Source: Cryoendolithus antarcticus (Eukaryota > Ascomycota > Dothideomycetes > Cladosporiales > Cladosporiaceae). Taken from it: a stretch of DNA of 64,000 nucleotides. The stretch spans positions 1,364,001 to 1,428,000 of the forward strand of contig NAJO01000002.1 of assembly GCA_002077065.1 (NCBI GenBank), in the 5' to 3' direction. Within the stretch, counting starts at the first letter, position 1. Each line of letters starts with the position of its first letter. Under the pieces are notes generated by a model. The model saw only the letters and a list, made by a program, of their open reading frames with translations. It had not been told where the DNA came from and made no database searches. The translations under genes and the position numbers were made by a program. Shown here piece after piece: positions 29,708 to 40,914 of the stretch.

Positions 29708-32700
29708 ATGCCAAAGATGTCACGTACAGACGATCGAGACGAACATGGTCCGACATACCATCCCGTCGATGGCCCAACGACTGAGCCCCAACGCAGCCAG
29801 TCTCTCTCAGCCAGAGCGAAGTCACTATGGACGAAGACTGGTATCACTTGGCCAGTGTACAAGCTGATGTTCAAGGGAGCATTGGCGCCGACCATTGCCA
29901 CTGCCCTTTTCCAAGCAGACTCCTACTCGACAACTTTCACTACTGTTGGCTATCTTACGGGCATCATGGCGATCCTCTCGATAGTGATACAACCGCGGGC
30001 AAAGTTCCTCCAGACGATGCTCGTCAACGTGCTATTCGTCTGCATCGCAGCAGCTGTCGTGATCCTGGCGTTCTACTGCTGTGTGCAGGCACGTCTACAC
30101 TCCGTCGAGGCAGTCGAGCCTGGTAATGGCGGTTCAGACACGAGTGGCACAGCAGCTCAAGGAGCTCAGACAGCTCCCTACAACTCGTCCGCGTCGGCAG
30201 TCGCTGGAGTATGGCTGATGGTTCTCGTCTATACTTGGGCGACTGTGCGAGCAGCAAAACCACAGTTCATGATACCTACGATCGCAGCATCGATCATCAC
30301 GAACGTTGGTCTCGTCTACGCGCCTCAATTCTCGACCATGGCACAAGCCGAAGCCTTCGTGAAGAAGTTGATGAGTGCGATCTTCACGGGCTTTGGGATT
30401 GGCACTGGTGTTTCGCTGTTTATCTTCCCTGCCACGAGTCGCAAGGTGGTCTTCAATGACTTCGCAGCATACATCACTAGCATGAGATCTGCGCTTGCGG
30501 CCAATATGACATACATGCACTCTCTTGAGGACAGTGACATGTTCACCTTCAAGCGGACTGAGACAGCACGACATCGACTAGTGCAAAGCCCTGAAGCGCA
30601 GGGGGTCAAAGCGAAAATGCTGGCTCTGTCTGGTCTTCATGCCAAGCTTACTGGAGACCTTCCCTTCGCGAAGAGAGAAGTCGCTTTTGGTAGTCTTGGG
30701 CCGGATGACCTGCAGCAGATCGCCAAGCTTCTGCGTATGATCATGCTGCCACTGCTAGGGCTGAGCTGTCTTTCTGATATCTTCGAGCGAATCACTGAGG
30801 AACGAGGCTGGGGTGATGTACCAGTTGATCATCCTGAAGACACTACGGCTCCAGAAGCAGGAACAAAGATGCGTGCAGTTCTAGAGTGGCATGAGCTCAC
30901 GAGGAAACTTCGTGAACCATTCTCGGACATTGCTGAGACAATTGATCAGGGTCTTGAGCATGTTGGTCTAGTCTTGAGCCTAACGAAGCCCAGCCCGCAG
31001 ACTGATTTGGCAGAAGACCTGGAAGCGAAAGACACCCAACCTCGACCAGGCAGCAAAGACTTTGGCACATACCTAGATCGCAGAACCAGTACGTTCCACG
31101 AGCAGAAGCAAGACATGCTGAAAGTCTGGTGCTCCGTGAAAGGCATAGAACTTCCTGGTGGCTTCTTCACGGATCCCGACGTAACGGCAAAGTTCCAAGA
31201 CCCTGAGTGGCTACGTCTCGATCATGACTCCGAGGTACGCCGGAGGAGTCGGCGTCAGCTGTATATATGCTTGTACATGGAGTTCTTGCTCTGGTCTGTC
31301 GGGCGTCGAGTGTATGACCTAGTGGCTTTCGTTGAGCATAAGCGAGTAACGGGTAAGCTGGACAAAAGGCGCCTTGTGGTACCGGGAAGCAAGCGCTTGC
31401 GCAAGTGGGCAATCAGCCTTTTCCGTCGGGATGTCGACACCAGGGACGATCAGCAGATCGAAGGCAATGATCAGATGACCACGGTGTACCTTGGCGAAGC
31501 CTTCGGCAAGAAGAAGGATCCCATGCATCTTCCGCCACATAATGCTTGGGAGAGGTTCAGCGACAAGCTTCGCCGCATTCCAGCCTTTCTATCCTCGCCT
31601 CCGTCTGTGTTCGGGTTCCGTGTTGCGTGCGCTACAATGTGTGTCGCCATCATTGGCTATCTTCACGACACGCAGACGATGTATACGAAAGAAAGGCTGT
31701 TCTGGGCGCAGATTATGGTGGCTATCGGAATGCAGCCAACGGCTGGGCAAGGTCTACGCAACGCTATGTTACGCATACTCGGGACTGGAGTCTTCATGCT
31801 GGCGGCTCTGGTCTGCTGGTACATCGTGGATACTAAGACTGCAGGCGTCATTGTCTTCTATTTTCTCTTCATCCACGCCGGGCCATACATAATCGTCAAG
31901 TATCCCACACTCACGACCTTGGGCATGATTGGGCCGATAACCATGACTTTGATCATAGGTACGTTGCGTTAATCTGACATCACTGCTTCTTGCTGACATC
32001 AATAGGGTACGCGCTCCAGGTTCGCAAGGTAGGTATCGAAGCAGCGATCTCGAATGGTCAAGCCTACCACCCTGTATACGTGCTTGGCCCGCTTCGATTA
32101 GCGACTGTATCAGGCGGACTGTTCCTTGGCTGGCTCTGGACAGTCTTTCCCTGGCCCATCAGCGAGCACTCCGAGCAACGCAAGAATCTTGGCTCAGCGC
32201 TATATCTCCTGGCGAACTACTACTCTGTCATGCACGAGACAGTACGAGCCCGACTCCGCGGTCTTGATGATGACTCTACCATCAAAGGTTCTGTTTCTCA
32301 GCGTCTCGATAAAGCTCGCCGTACTCTTTATGGCAAGTGCAACCTGGTGCTTTCAGGCATGCGTCTGAGGTCCGCGGTGATCAAATATGATGTGCCCATC
32401 GGCGGCAGATTCCCGAGTCAGCAGTTTCAAGACATCATTGAGTCCATGCAAAGCACACTCAATTTCATGGTGCTCGTCAGCTTTGCATCTACATCGTTCA
32501 CCGAGATGCAAAGCTCGGATCCTTCCACCAGCAGCTCTGAATGGTTGCACACCTTCCGCAGACTCATAGGCGAGACCAATGTCACAAGCCAGTCCATCAC
32601 AACACTCCTCTCGCTGATGTCCGCATCTGTGACGAACGGCCAGGCGCTCCCACCATACTTGCGCGTCCCTGAGCCTTTCCAATATAGTCAGCGGCTTGAC

Positions 32701-32967
32701 GAGATGGATGCAGACTTGCTCAGTGTACGACATATCGCCGAGCCTGGCTATGCGAGCTTTGCTGTAGTGCAGATCGGCACGAAGTGCATCATTGATGACT
32801 TGAAGAAGCTGTTGGCACAGGTCAAGGATCTGGTCGGAGAGCTGGACTTCTCATACCATGTCATCTCGACCAAAGACGGTGCGGCGAATGAGAGTGAGGA
32901 GACGTTAACGTACACGAAGAGCAATCCGACGACGGATCAGGACCAGAACGGCGCTACCAAGACTTGA
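29708..32967 (+). CDS. FUSC/BRE4-type aromatic-acid-exporter-like membrane protein
   Basis: Two exons, 29708-31958 and 32006-32967, with a 47-nt intron (GTACGT...CTGAC...AATAG) in phase 1, give 1070 residues. A first bundle of about six helices (residues about 45-240: VYKLMFKGALAPTIATALFQ, LTGIMAILSIVIQPRAKFLQ, FGIGTGVSLFIFPATSRKVV) is the putative ER-transporter N-terminal domain; a long soluble part follows; a second bundle (about 630-790: VFGFRVACATMCVAIIGYLH, RLFWAQIMVAIGMQPTAGQG) is the FUSC domain. The region after the intron matches the fungal Bre4/DUF2421 C-terminal domain. Yeast Bre4 relates to brefeldin A sensitivity; bacterial FUSC relatives export aromatic acids. The transported compound is unknown. 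Confidence 0.9.
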
Positions 32968-33233
32968 TCGATAGGGTTCTGTACCTTGTCCAGTCTTTGA
33001 TGCGCAGAAACCGACAGTTCGGGATCAATTCGACCCATGTTACTCCAATCACGCGAAACCATTGGCCGAAGCGTATGTGAAGTTCCAGCAGTTCATTTCC
33101 GACATCAGACTGCTTATCTGGAATTTGCAATAGGACTGAACATTCGTCGATAATTGCTGCCAACACTCAGAACTACGTTGGTAAAAGTCATGGCTAGATT
33201 TCACGTCCTTCTCCACGAAATATCCTATGGCAG

Positions 33234-34244
33234 TTACAGATCGCCTTCCACACTCTCCACAACGTCCTCCTCTGACTTCTGCGCGACCACAATTTCATCA
33301 CCCATCTCGAAGTCCTGGCGACCCTCGTCAACATCCTTCGCGCTACCATGACGCTGCACCTGCGCGCCATCGACCACCTTCTGCACCACCTCAGTCATGA
33401 GCGCCCGCAGCTCATCGACGCTCATCTTGATGACCACGGCCTTTGGCGTTGGAGCATTGCTCATGATGTTCTGTGCCTGACTTGTCATGACGGCAGCAGG
33501 CGGTGGCCCAGACATGATGAGCATCGGATCCACTGCCTCGGGCGCAGGCGTGCAGACTCGCGACGGACCGAAGTGTGGTGACTCGCGGACCGGCTCAAAC
33601 GGGAAGTGCGACATTGGAGGAGGTGTTGTATGCTGCATGGGCACGCTGGTCGGTGCAGCGCCGTAAGGCTGTGTGTGTGAGCGATGGAGCTGATAGCGAC
33701 TTGAGGCTTGTGGCGATTGCATCCGAGTGCGTATGTATGACGGAGGGCGACAGCTTGGCTTCATCCTCTTCGCTGCATGATGGTATGAGGACTTGGGTGC
33801 CGGGGTGCCGAGTTTATGGCCGTCGCGGTGAAAGATCACGCCTCCGTCCGGGTTCTGCGGGCGGTCATGTAGCATGCCGCCATCGGGTGGCTCGGAAACC
33901 GAGCGGCGGTGAGAGTTGGAGTATTGGTGTTTCAACAGCGACGGAATGAAGGGTGCCGGAGTATTTTCGGTGGACTGAAAGTAGGGCGATTCCGTATTTG
34001 AGCCGAAGTCAGGGTAGAAGCTCAGCGATGAGTCGGGGGTATATGTCTGATCAAGGCCGAAAAGGTCGGTATTCGAATTGCCGAAGTCGAGAGGATCACG
34101 GCTGTCATTGTCAAGGCCGTCGCTGAATTCGTTGTTGAAGTCATGGATGGCGGTCAAGTCGATGCTGCGGCGATTGCTTTTGCTGTCGAATGTCGTGTCG
34201 AGAGCGGAGTCCGAGAAAGGCGAGTCTGCCACATGGCAGGACAT
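33234..34244 (-). CDS. Uncharacterised disordered protein, Ser/Pro-rich
   Basis: 336 residues from the ATG at 34244 (MSCHVADSPFSDSALDTTF). The frame continues 42 codons upstream to another ATG, but that part is rich in Cys/Thr and looks untranslated. The N-terminal half is Asp/Ser/Asn/Phe-rich (DPLDFGNSNTDLFGLDQTYT), a composition seen in transcriptional activation regions; HRRSVSEPPDG resembles a phosphorylation or 14-3-3-type site. The middle is Pro/His/Met-rich, and the end has one predicted helix (MSVDELRALMTEVVQKVVDG) followed by an acidic tail. No domain is recognised; a regulatory role is speculation from composition only. Confidence 0.6.
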   Translation of the reverse strand: MSCHVADSPFSDSALDTTFDSKSNRRSIDLTAIHDFNNEFSDGLDNDSRDPLDFGNSNTDLFGLDQTYTPDSSLSFYPDFGSNTESPYFQSTENTPAPFIPSLLKHQYSNSHRRSVSEPPDGGMLHDRPQNPDGGVIFHRDGHKLGTPAPKSSYHHAAKRMKPSCRPPSYIRTRMQSPQASSRYQLHRSHTQPYGAAPTSVPMQHTTPPPMSHFPFEPVRESPHFGPSRVCTPAPEAVDPMLIMSGPPPAAVMTSQAQNIMSNAPTPKAVVIKMSVDELRALMTEVVQKVVDGAQVQRHGSAKDVDEGRQDFEMGDEIVVAQKSEEDVVESVEGDL

Positions 34245-34852
34245 GCTGGAGGGAAATGGTGGTTTGGTTGTTGCGCTGCAGGAGGCTGTGTGACCAGTTC
34301 GCAGTTCGCAGCAGATCGCGGTATATGTGCATGAACATGAGTTCGCAGAAGCGTTCGCATGGGCTTGCATGGGTCATGCCCCTGTTTCTTTGTCTGTCGA
34401 TCGGGGTGTCGAAAGGTAAGACATGCATCGAAGATTCTCCTTAGGAGAAGTCTGATCTCTGCCATCGACTGAGATTAATCAGAGGTCACCCTCGCCTTGC
34501 GCTCACCATACTTCCCAGGCTTTCGAGCTGTTGAGCTTGTGGCAACGTACATCCTTGGGCGGACAAGAGTTGAACGCAATGACTGATCGCCTGTCGCGCA
34601 GTCCCTCGTTTTACGGGGATGATAGATGTCTCAAGTGCAGCGGGTAGCCGCGTCGAGCCTGCGACAAGCTCATTTCCAAGACCTCCATGTGTTCGCGATG
34701 CAAGGCGATGCAAGTCTCGCTACCTGCATCGAGAAGCAAGTCTCGCCTGCTGTCTCAGACCTGCTTGCAGATGAGCCCAGGTGCCTGGACCAGCCTCTCA
34801 GTTCCCGAGTGATCGAAATGCATCCCTCACACTCAGCCGCTTTCACTCAACC
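34245..34852. other. Intergenic, 608 bp
   Basis: Holds the promoter of the disordered-protein gene and the 3' flank of the small membrane-protein gene, both on the minus strand. No other gene seen. Confidence 0.5.
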
Positions 34853-35386
34853 TCAATCATCGTCATCATCCCTCTTCTTCCCCCAGTTCACCACCTCATA
34901 GATCTGATCCATGATCATATCTCCAAAGCCCTTCCCAACATCCAATGCCTCCTGCACGTCTTTGTCCCGCTCCGCCACCCAGTCTTTCGAGTCTCTCGCT
35001 GCTTGAACCTCAGCCGTGACGCTTGATCCCTTCTCCGCTTTCACGGTTCGCAGTGCCTCCTGAGTATGCTGTCTCACTATATCTGGTACAGTAGATGGTG
35101 TCTCGTCTATTCGTGGTGTTGAGTGGACTCCCACATGTGTTCCGCGGCCGGAAAGATGTTGCAATATTGAGCGATTTGTTGACTCGCGAACCAAGTAATT
35201 GATTGAGTATACTGAAGTCCCGCCCAGTGTCAGCGTGAACAGATCTAGCTTCCGCGGAGGTAGCAGAGCCAGCAAGGGGCAGGCTATTGCGGTGACCAAG
35301 GCGACATTGTGCAACGTTCGGGCATAGTCCACTGCTGCTGCTGCTTGTTGCGGAGCATTTGGCGGAGGAGCTTGGGGGCTCGACAT
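34853..35386 (-). CDS. Conserved fungal small membrane protein
   Basis: Single exon, 177 residues. Residues 25-65 hold two hydrophobic segments (HNVALVTAIACPLLALLPP and LFTLTLGGTSVYSINYLV) separated by RKLD. A soluble acidic region follows, ending in the motif GFGDMIMDQIYEVVNWGKK and a run of five Asp. The segment order (LLPPRKLD between the helices, then GYGDMIMDQIWEVW-like end) matches a family often labelled 'rhomboid family membrane protein' in Aspergillus genomes, although I see no rhomboid Ser-His dyad (GxSG) here, so that label should not imply protease activity. Function unknown; an organelle-membrane location is inferred. Confidence 0.7.
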   Translation of the reverse strand: MSSPQAPPPNAPQQAAAAVDYARTLHNVALVTAIACPLLALLPPRKLDLFTLTLGGTSVYSINYLVRESTNRSILQHLSGRGTHVGVHSTPRIDETPSTVPDIVRQHTQEALRTVKAEKGSSVTAEVQAARDSKDWVAERDKDVQEALDVGKGFGDMIMDQIYEVVNWGKKRDDDDD

Positions 35387-35601
35387 GGAGTGTTGTGATA
35401 GGTCCCCAGTAGCCTCGATGGATATGAAGCTGATTCGGTCAATAGATTTTGGCGCAAGCTCAATTCAGAAACTCGGGAGGCTTTGAAGGCTGTAGACTCG
35501 GCGGACATTGACGTCAGACTTCAATGCGATTTAGCAAGCCGGTTCTTGCTAGATTAGTATATATATTTTATCAGATCCGTCGGCACTACCCGCATGGGTT
35601 A

Positions 35602-35697
35602 GGCAATGTAGCAAAGTGGTTACTGCGATTGACTCGAATGTCTTGTACACGATATCAATTCCCTTCGGGGGCGTAGGTTCGAATCCTGCCATTGTCG
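35602..35697 (+). tRNA. tRNA-Ser (anticodon CGA), with intron
   Basis: Acceptor arms GGCAATG (35602-35608) and CATTGTC (35690-35696) pair over 7 bp with one G-U, with G at 35697 as discriminator. Anticodon stem ATTGA/TCAAT encloses loop CTCGAA plus A, anticodon CGA at 35635-35637. A 15-nt intron (35639-35653) sits one base 3' of the anticodon, the canonical position. A long variable arm (TCCCTTCGGGGGC) marks a class II tRNA. The T arm is GTAGG-TTCGAAT-CCTGC, giving an intact B box; the A box is TAGCAAAGTGG. It decodes UCG serine codons. Confidence 0.92.
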
Positions 35698-35722
35698 CGT
35701 CTCGTCTTTGATGAGACGGAGC

Positions 35723-35732
35723 TTTTGTTTTT
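35723..35732 (+). terminator. RNA polymerase III terminator of the tRNA gene
   Basis: TTTTGTTTTT, 26 bp after the tRNA 3' end, preceded by a 6-bp inverted repeat CGTCTC/GAGACG at 35698-35703 and 35713-35718 in the trailer. Confidence 0.7.
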
Positions 35733-35923
35733 GTCCCGTCCAGGTGAAACATCTTTTGCACCTTTCGAGCCTGTGTTGCCCCAAAGCTTTGGACATGGTC
35801 GAGGAATACACAAGGAAGTGGTCATTTACAGTCTCTCTTGAGGGCCGCATGGAATTTGTAGCCACGGACGGAAGATGAACAATCACGCACTTTTGGCACT
35901 ATTCGCTGACATTGCTATCACGT

Positions 35924-37578
35924 CTAGCCCGTCACTCGGATTACAGCAGTCTGGATCTCATCTCCATAGCCACACGCATCTGTCGAGGGATCCTCTACCC
36001 AAGGTTTCAGCAATGCCGTCACCTGAACATAGCTGACAGTCGGAATCCGTATCTTGGACTCAAACCCTCTCTTCGCCACGGTCGACACATGCGCCAGATT
36101 TCCCTCTGCCGTACCTCCATATATCTTCCACCCTAAAACCTCAGTAGCGCCATTCCACGATACGTAGACTACCGTAGCATTGCCCTCTTTTCTCGCAAAA
36201 ACATCCGGCCTTGTCAAGGGACACCCAGTCCAAGCCTGTTTGAAAGCCCGATACGACAGCGTCCCTCTCTCACCACTCAGGTACCCACCCCCAGGCCGTG
36301 CAACAGCAGCGCCGTACTGAATCGTTGAGCGCCTTCGACCCGAAGACGAGAACTCTTCAGCCACTGGGATCCAGCCATGTCCAGCAAAAGAACCTTCTAG
36401 CATGGGTTCGAAGTTGCCTTGAGCTATAGCGTAGATTGGCTTTGAAGGATCCCGAAGCCGTTGGCTGAGTTCCACGGAGCGAGTGGCTGGATGGACGTTC
36501 AGCACTAACCCAGACGATGCCACCGTGCCATTGTCAATCGGGCAATTCGAGTTATCGTGCATATGCAGCACGAAGCTCTCGTTCCCCCTCGGTCTGACTG
36601 GAAGTGTGCGGATGTCGTGTTGGTAGCAGAAGTTCGTGCCATTGCCAAGGGTGAAGTCTGCGCCGTCTCTGCCCTGAATTCGCCATTTCACGCAGCCGTC
36701 TGCCCCGATGGCGATGGCGCTGCAGAGGTAGCGCGAGCTGATGATGTAGCCATCTTGGAACGGCGCGACGGAGTTGATGTGGAAGTAACCCCATGCTTTG
36801 CTTTGCGTTGTGCCATTGTAGCCCTCACTTCCGAGATGGTACAGAGAGGCTGTGAGTGGTAGCTCATGCAGGTGGTCAAGGCTGGACCAGCTAAACAGTA
36901 CTTCGTTGGTAGCGATATCGATTTCGTAGATTTGGCAGTCCACGATCCAGCCATCCTCGGACCCGCCCACAGAGGTGAGATCAGCTCGCGTAACGTTGTT
37001 GGCGGTCACTAGCAGAGTGTCGTCGGCCGTGATGTAGATCTCATGTAGGTCGATGTTGGACTCGTAACTCGCGCCAGGTGTGAGCTCGACAAAGTTCCCT
37101 GCGAGAGTGACAACGGCGATCTCTTCGTAGTGTCTGTTCAGGATGTGGATTGCGCCATTGCCTCGACCGACGGGCTCAGGGAAGCTCGTACCATTCCAAT
37201 AGACGAGCACCTGGTGTCATTGATCAGTGAGGCACCGTATAGCATTCCATTAAACTGGCTACTTACGTCCTGCCCATCATACTGCTGCACCCCAAATGCG
37301 AATGCATGACCCTTCGGTCCATTCCAGATCAGCTCTCCATTCGCCAGATCGAGAATCGTAGGCGCCGCTTGGAAGGCTGTTGCGCCGTCAGGAGCTATGA
37401 AGAGATGCCTCCCATACGCCGGTGCACGCCCATCGAATTTGAGCCATGGTGGAGTGTAGTTGACTGTCTGATACTTCTGATACGGCCATGTAGCGTTGCC
37501 AGCTGCATGGGCTGGAATGATGGTGACTGCGGAGGCGGTCGCGATGGATATACCCAATAATATAGACACGGGATGCAT
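35924..37578 (-). CDS. Secreted arylsulfotransferase-like protein
   Basis: Two exons, 37578-37267 and 37210-35924, with a 56-nt intron (GTAAGT...CACCAG) in phase 0, give 532 residues. Residues 1-25 (MHPVSILLGISIATASAVT) are a signal peptide. Beta-propeller-like segments follow, as in the arylsulfotransferase (ASST) superfamily: FIAPDGATAFQAAPTILDL, IHILNRHYEEIAVV, DLHEIYITADDTLLVTANNV, LFSWSSLDHLHELPLTAS, FHINSVAPFQDGYIISSR, NFCYQHDIRTLPVRPRGNES. Many NxS/T sites agree with secretion. Bacterial ASSTs move sulfate between phenols; fungal homologues are common but biochemically unproven, so catalysis is inferred. The DLHE and YQHD histidines are candidates for the catalytic and binding histidines. 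An SMP-30-like gene lies just upstream on the same strand. Confidence 0.82.
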
Positions 37579-37830
37579 CCTGTTCTATCCAACGACGAGA
37601 TAGTGTAGGTGGCGGACGAAGAATCAAGGATTAATGTTGGGCATCGTCGATAGAAGTCACCATGACGGGGAAGGAGCATCCTTACAATTCCTACGTGACA
37701 AGACTTCGGTCCACATTACACAGCCCCTACGGTACACGGTCTGCCTACATGTACATGCTTCGAAAGCTGCATAAACCCGAGAGCGTTGTTTGCAATGGCT
37801 ACTGTACGAGTGTCGCTTCAAAGGCTATTC

Positions 37831-39025
37831 TCAGCCTTTGTAGCCCTTCGCACTTCCCAACGCGAAGTCCCTTTTCACAGTCCTCCCCTCTGCCTTCAAC
37901 GTGACCTTGAATAGTTTATCGGCATTGAAGATATACATTCCACCCGGCACGAAAGCGAAGTTGTTGACTCCACCATTCGCCACAGCAAACTTCCCAATCA
38001 GCTCTCCTTCAGGGTTCCACACTTGTACACTGTGCTGAAGTCAGTCTCGATTCCTCAGCCTACCCATGTACCACGAAGTACAGGGCATTGTCATGCACTT
38101 ACCCGTCACCACAGCCCGAGTATACATTGCCTTCAGTATCGGTATGAATGCCATCCGGGAATCCGTATGCACTGTAAGCAAACACCTGGCGATTGTGCAA
38201 CCGCTTCCCGTCATTCGTCACGTCGAATCTGTAGATTGTAGCCGGGTCCGTCAAGTTGTCCTTGTTAGGGAACGTATGAGAGCCAGTATCGGTTACATAC
38301 ACGTACTTGAAATCCGGACTGAACTCGATCCCGTTAGGCGCAATGAAGTCGTCCGCTACAGCCTGCACAACCCCGGTCTTGGGCGAAAAGCGATACACTT
38401 GTGGTCGTATCACAGGCTCAGGACGGAAGTACTGCCAGTATCCGTACCGCGCGTCTGTGAACCACAGGTCGCCGGTGTGATAGTGTTGTTCCACATCATT
38501 GATGGACGAGAAGTTCTTGCCTTGGAAGTTGTTGATTAGTACTTTCCCTGTACCGGTGCTCGGGTCCACGAGCGTGAGTTGCGAAGGATTGGTGAAGTCG
38601 CCTTCGTCGCAGAAGACTATACCTTGACCCTCGCTGCTGTTGACGGGCGTACCGACTGGATAGAAGGCTGCACCACCATTGGCCTCGTTGACGTTGGGAT
38701 AACGAATGCTCTCGATGGTGTTGTTGTTGCTGATGTCTATCGCGGTGACGTTCACAGGATTGCTGAAGCTACCGGCCCAATTGCTCGTGGCGTAGAGCTT
38801 CCCGGTAACATGGTTATAGACGCCAGCCTCGTGGAAGGCTACCCAAGGTGTCTGGACGATGAGTTCCTGCGATGCGTGAGGTCCGAGGATGTTCTTGGCG
38901 AACGTATCGCTGTATGAGATGAAGGAGATGTGATCCGTCGACGTGTTGGCGATCGTGGCAAGCTGGTTGGCGTACGGTATGCTTGTGGCCAGTCTCAGCA
39001 CGTCTACATATGTGATGTTGACCAT
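37831..39025 (-). CDS. SMP-30/gluconolactonase-like protein
   Basis: Two exons, 39025-38103 and 38029-37831, with a 73-nt intron (GTAAGT...CTGACTTCAGCACAG) in phase 2, give 373 residues. The six-bladed propeller marks of the SMP-30/lactonase family are present: FHEAGVYNHVTGKLYATSNW, SINDVEQHYHTGDLWFTDAR, APNGIEFSPDFKYVYVTDTG, YGFPDGIHTDTEGNVYSGCG and NNFAFVPGG. Glu in FHEAG and Asn/Asp in APNGI and PDGIH are the expected metal ligands. These enzymes hydrolyse lactones; the substrate is unknown. There is no clear signal peptide (MVNITYVDVLRL), unlike the neighbouring arylsulfotransferase-like gene. An in-frame ATG 13 codons upstream is less likely. Confidence 0.88.
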
Positions 39026-39400
39026 GATTGTGTTGAGGGCTTGGCTTTGTTGACTAGCTCTCACCTACTTCGCAATGAGTGAGAGTAATCTGAACAACTA
39101 CTCCAAGATCTTTATACCTCGAGCAAATGTGTCGACGGTCTCCGCACTTGACCGGGAACAACTCCACTGCCATTGACTTCTCCGCATGGCAAGACGTCAT
39201 GTTGCTTCTTAGTCAGGCACGCCGCGCCTGAAATGGCGTTTGCGAATAGACTTCGTGGAGCTTGAAAAGCGGGGATCCAGAGCTTGTAAGTGCCGTGCAG
39301 AAATGCGAAAGTCATCGGATGAAGGGTAATGCCGTGTGTCTTGTGCACTTACTGCCGCGCTTTAGATCGTGGCCGTGGGGAGAGTAAGGATGCGACAAGA
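39026..39400. other. Intergenic, 375 bp
   Basis: Promoter of the lactonase-like gene and 3' flank of MDM10, both minus strand. Nothing else seen. Confidence 0.5.
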
Positions 39401-40621
39401 TCAGCTCGAGTAGCTGACCTCCAGTCCCACACTCCCAAGTGCACGCGTGGCACTCTTCATGTCGAAGCCTGCGCCAACACTGACCAACAGCTCTTTCACT
39501 CTGCCCTCCCACAACAATGACGCCTTCCCAGCAGCGCTCATGCGAGCCTTGATAACACCCGTGGCATCTTGCTGCTTCATAACAAAGTCACTGCTCACGA
39601 AGGTACTCTCGCCCGCGGGCCTGGGTGCGTTCCTCCAAGCAGACCGTAGCATCTTCCTCGCCCACGCCGTGCTAGACTCCCTCCGCCACAGTTCCAGTCC
39701 AATCGTCACATCAGACTCATAGCTGTAGACATTGAAGTCGAAGCGTGTGCAAAGGGAGAGGTCGGATCCTGCCTTGACAGCGTAGCTTGAGCTTAGATTA
39801 CCCATTAATGGGTTCAGCGTGAGTGTCATGGTGTACGGAATGCCAGTGTGAACCGGTAGCGTGGTGAAGCGCAAGCCGGTGCTTAGGCCGCCGCTCTTAT
39901 TCATGGGGCTGAAGTACGCCTCCGCGCCAACGCTCAGACGACCACTTTTGTGATCCCATGGGTGTGCAGGCGCGCTGCTATCGAGCTGACTGTTCTCGTC
40001 TCGGGGATCATAGCCAAAGTTGTAGAGACCGCGAAAGCCTAGTAGAGCGGAGTCGGTGGAGCAAAGGTACTCGGTGGTGTACTTGCCTTGGTCGTTCTGC
40101 AGTTGTGCCAGAAGTGTCCCGCCATGTGGCAGCTGTGCGCCAGAGACTGCTCGAATGCTCAGAAGACGTGAAGGAGAAAGGCGACGCAGGTAGAGTGCTT
40201 CGAGAGTGCTGCCGGGTAGATACATCCGTCCGTATAGCAGTGCATCACGCTTCTGCACTACCTTCTCATCTACCACTGTCTCCCAGGCGCTCGCATCTTC
40301 TGGCTTCCTCAGCTCCTGCAGATGCCTATATCCTCTAACGAGGTGGCCCAAGTACACCGCGCTGCTCCGACTTGCGACCTTCACCCCAAGATTGGAGAAC
40401 AAAAAGCTGAACGAGCCATCGACAACGCCTTTATTACCCAAAGTGTAGCTGGTCGCGAAATTCGGACTCGACAACGACGAGACATGCAGGCGGACTCCAT
40501 GGGGTGTGCGGAAGTCAAGTAAATTGGTAGTCGCGGCTGTCAAGGAGGCATAGCTGTTGTCGGTGTTCCACCGTGAGCCCGCGTAGAAGGCGGACTGGAC
40601 ATAGTCCATGAACTCGAGCAT
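39401..40621 (-). CDS. MDM10: Mdm10, beta-barrel subunit of ERMES and the SAM complex
   Basis: Single exon, 406 residues, beginning MLEFMDYVQSAFYAGSRWN, the conserved Mdm10 N-terminus. Next comes NSYASLTAATTNLLDFRTP, then alternating amphipathic beta strands (LHVSSLSSPNFATSYTLG, SYAVKAGSDLSLCTRFDF) and a last strand ending VGLEVSYSS, as needed for a porin-like barrel of about 19 strands. Mdm10 sits in the outer mitochondrial membrane, where it links mitochondria to the ER through ERMES and helps TOM assembly with the SAM complex. Length is in the fungal range (about 400-490). Divergent from MRT4. Confidence 0.93.
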   Translation of the reverse strand: MLEFMDYVQSAFYAGSRWNTDNSYASLTAATTNLLDFRTPHGVRLHVSSLSSPNFATSYTLGNKGVVDGSFSFLFSNLGVKVASRSSAVYLGHLVRGYRHLQELRKPEDASAWETVVDEKVVQKRDALLYGRMYLPGSTLEALYLRRLSPSRLLSIRAVSGAQLPHGGTLLAQLQNDQGKYTTEYLCSTDSALLGFRGLYNFGYDPRDENSQLDSSAPAHPWDHKSGRLSVGAEAYFSPMNKSGGLSTGLRFTTLPVHTGIPYTMTLTLNPLMGNLSSSYAVKAGSDLSLCTRFDFNVYSYESDVTIGLELWRRESSTAWARKMLRSAWRNAPRPAGESTFVSSDFVMKQQDATGVIKARMSAAGKASLLWEGRVKELLVSVGAGFDMKSATRALGSVGLEVSYSS

Positions 40622-40914
40622 CTTAGCTGAGCGAATGCCATGGCTAGCATGAGGATATCATCGTCGGCGCAAGCGTGTGTGATTTATTGTTACTCGACAC
40701 TGCACAAGAAAGCGCGATCAACCTCGGAGGGCACGGACCACTGTGCATATCACTCGAAATAATTTATCGATAGTAAGAGGACGAGACCAATAACTTATAC
40801 ATCTGCAAACACCAGCCTCGACCATCCCAATACCAAAACCAATAGGACTACTCTGGACTCACTGGACCCATTGCTCCTCAATAGCCTCTACGCGACACCT
40901 CCCAAACCGCCACA
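40622..40914. promoter_or_regulatory. Divergent promoter region of MDM10 and MRT4
   Basis: 293 bp between the two start codons; the MRT4 side is C- and A-rich just before its ATG (pyrimidine/AC-rich leader). No specific site recognised. Confidence 0.5.

Noticed and set aside
29473..29784. Plus-strand open frame of 103 codons before the FUSC gene
   Set aside because: Overlaps the transporter start in another frame and has no recognisable feature.
34854..35386. Rhomboid protease identity for the small membrane protein
   Set aside because: Only two membrane segments and no GxSG/His catalytic pair are visible; the name is a database label, not evidence of proteolysis.
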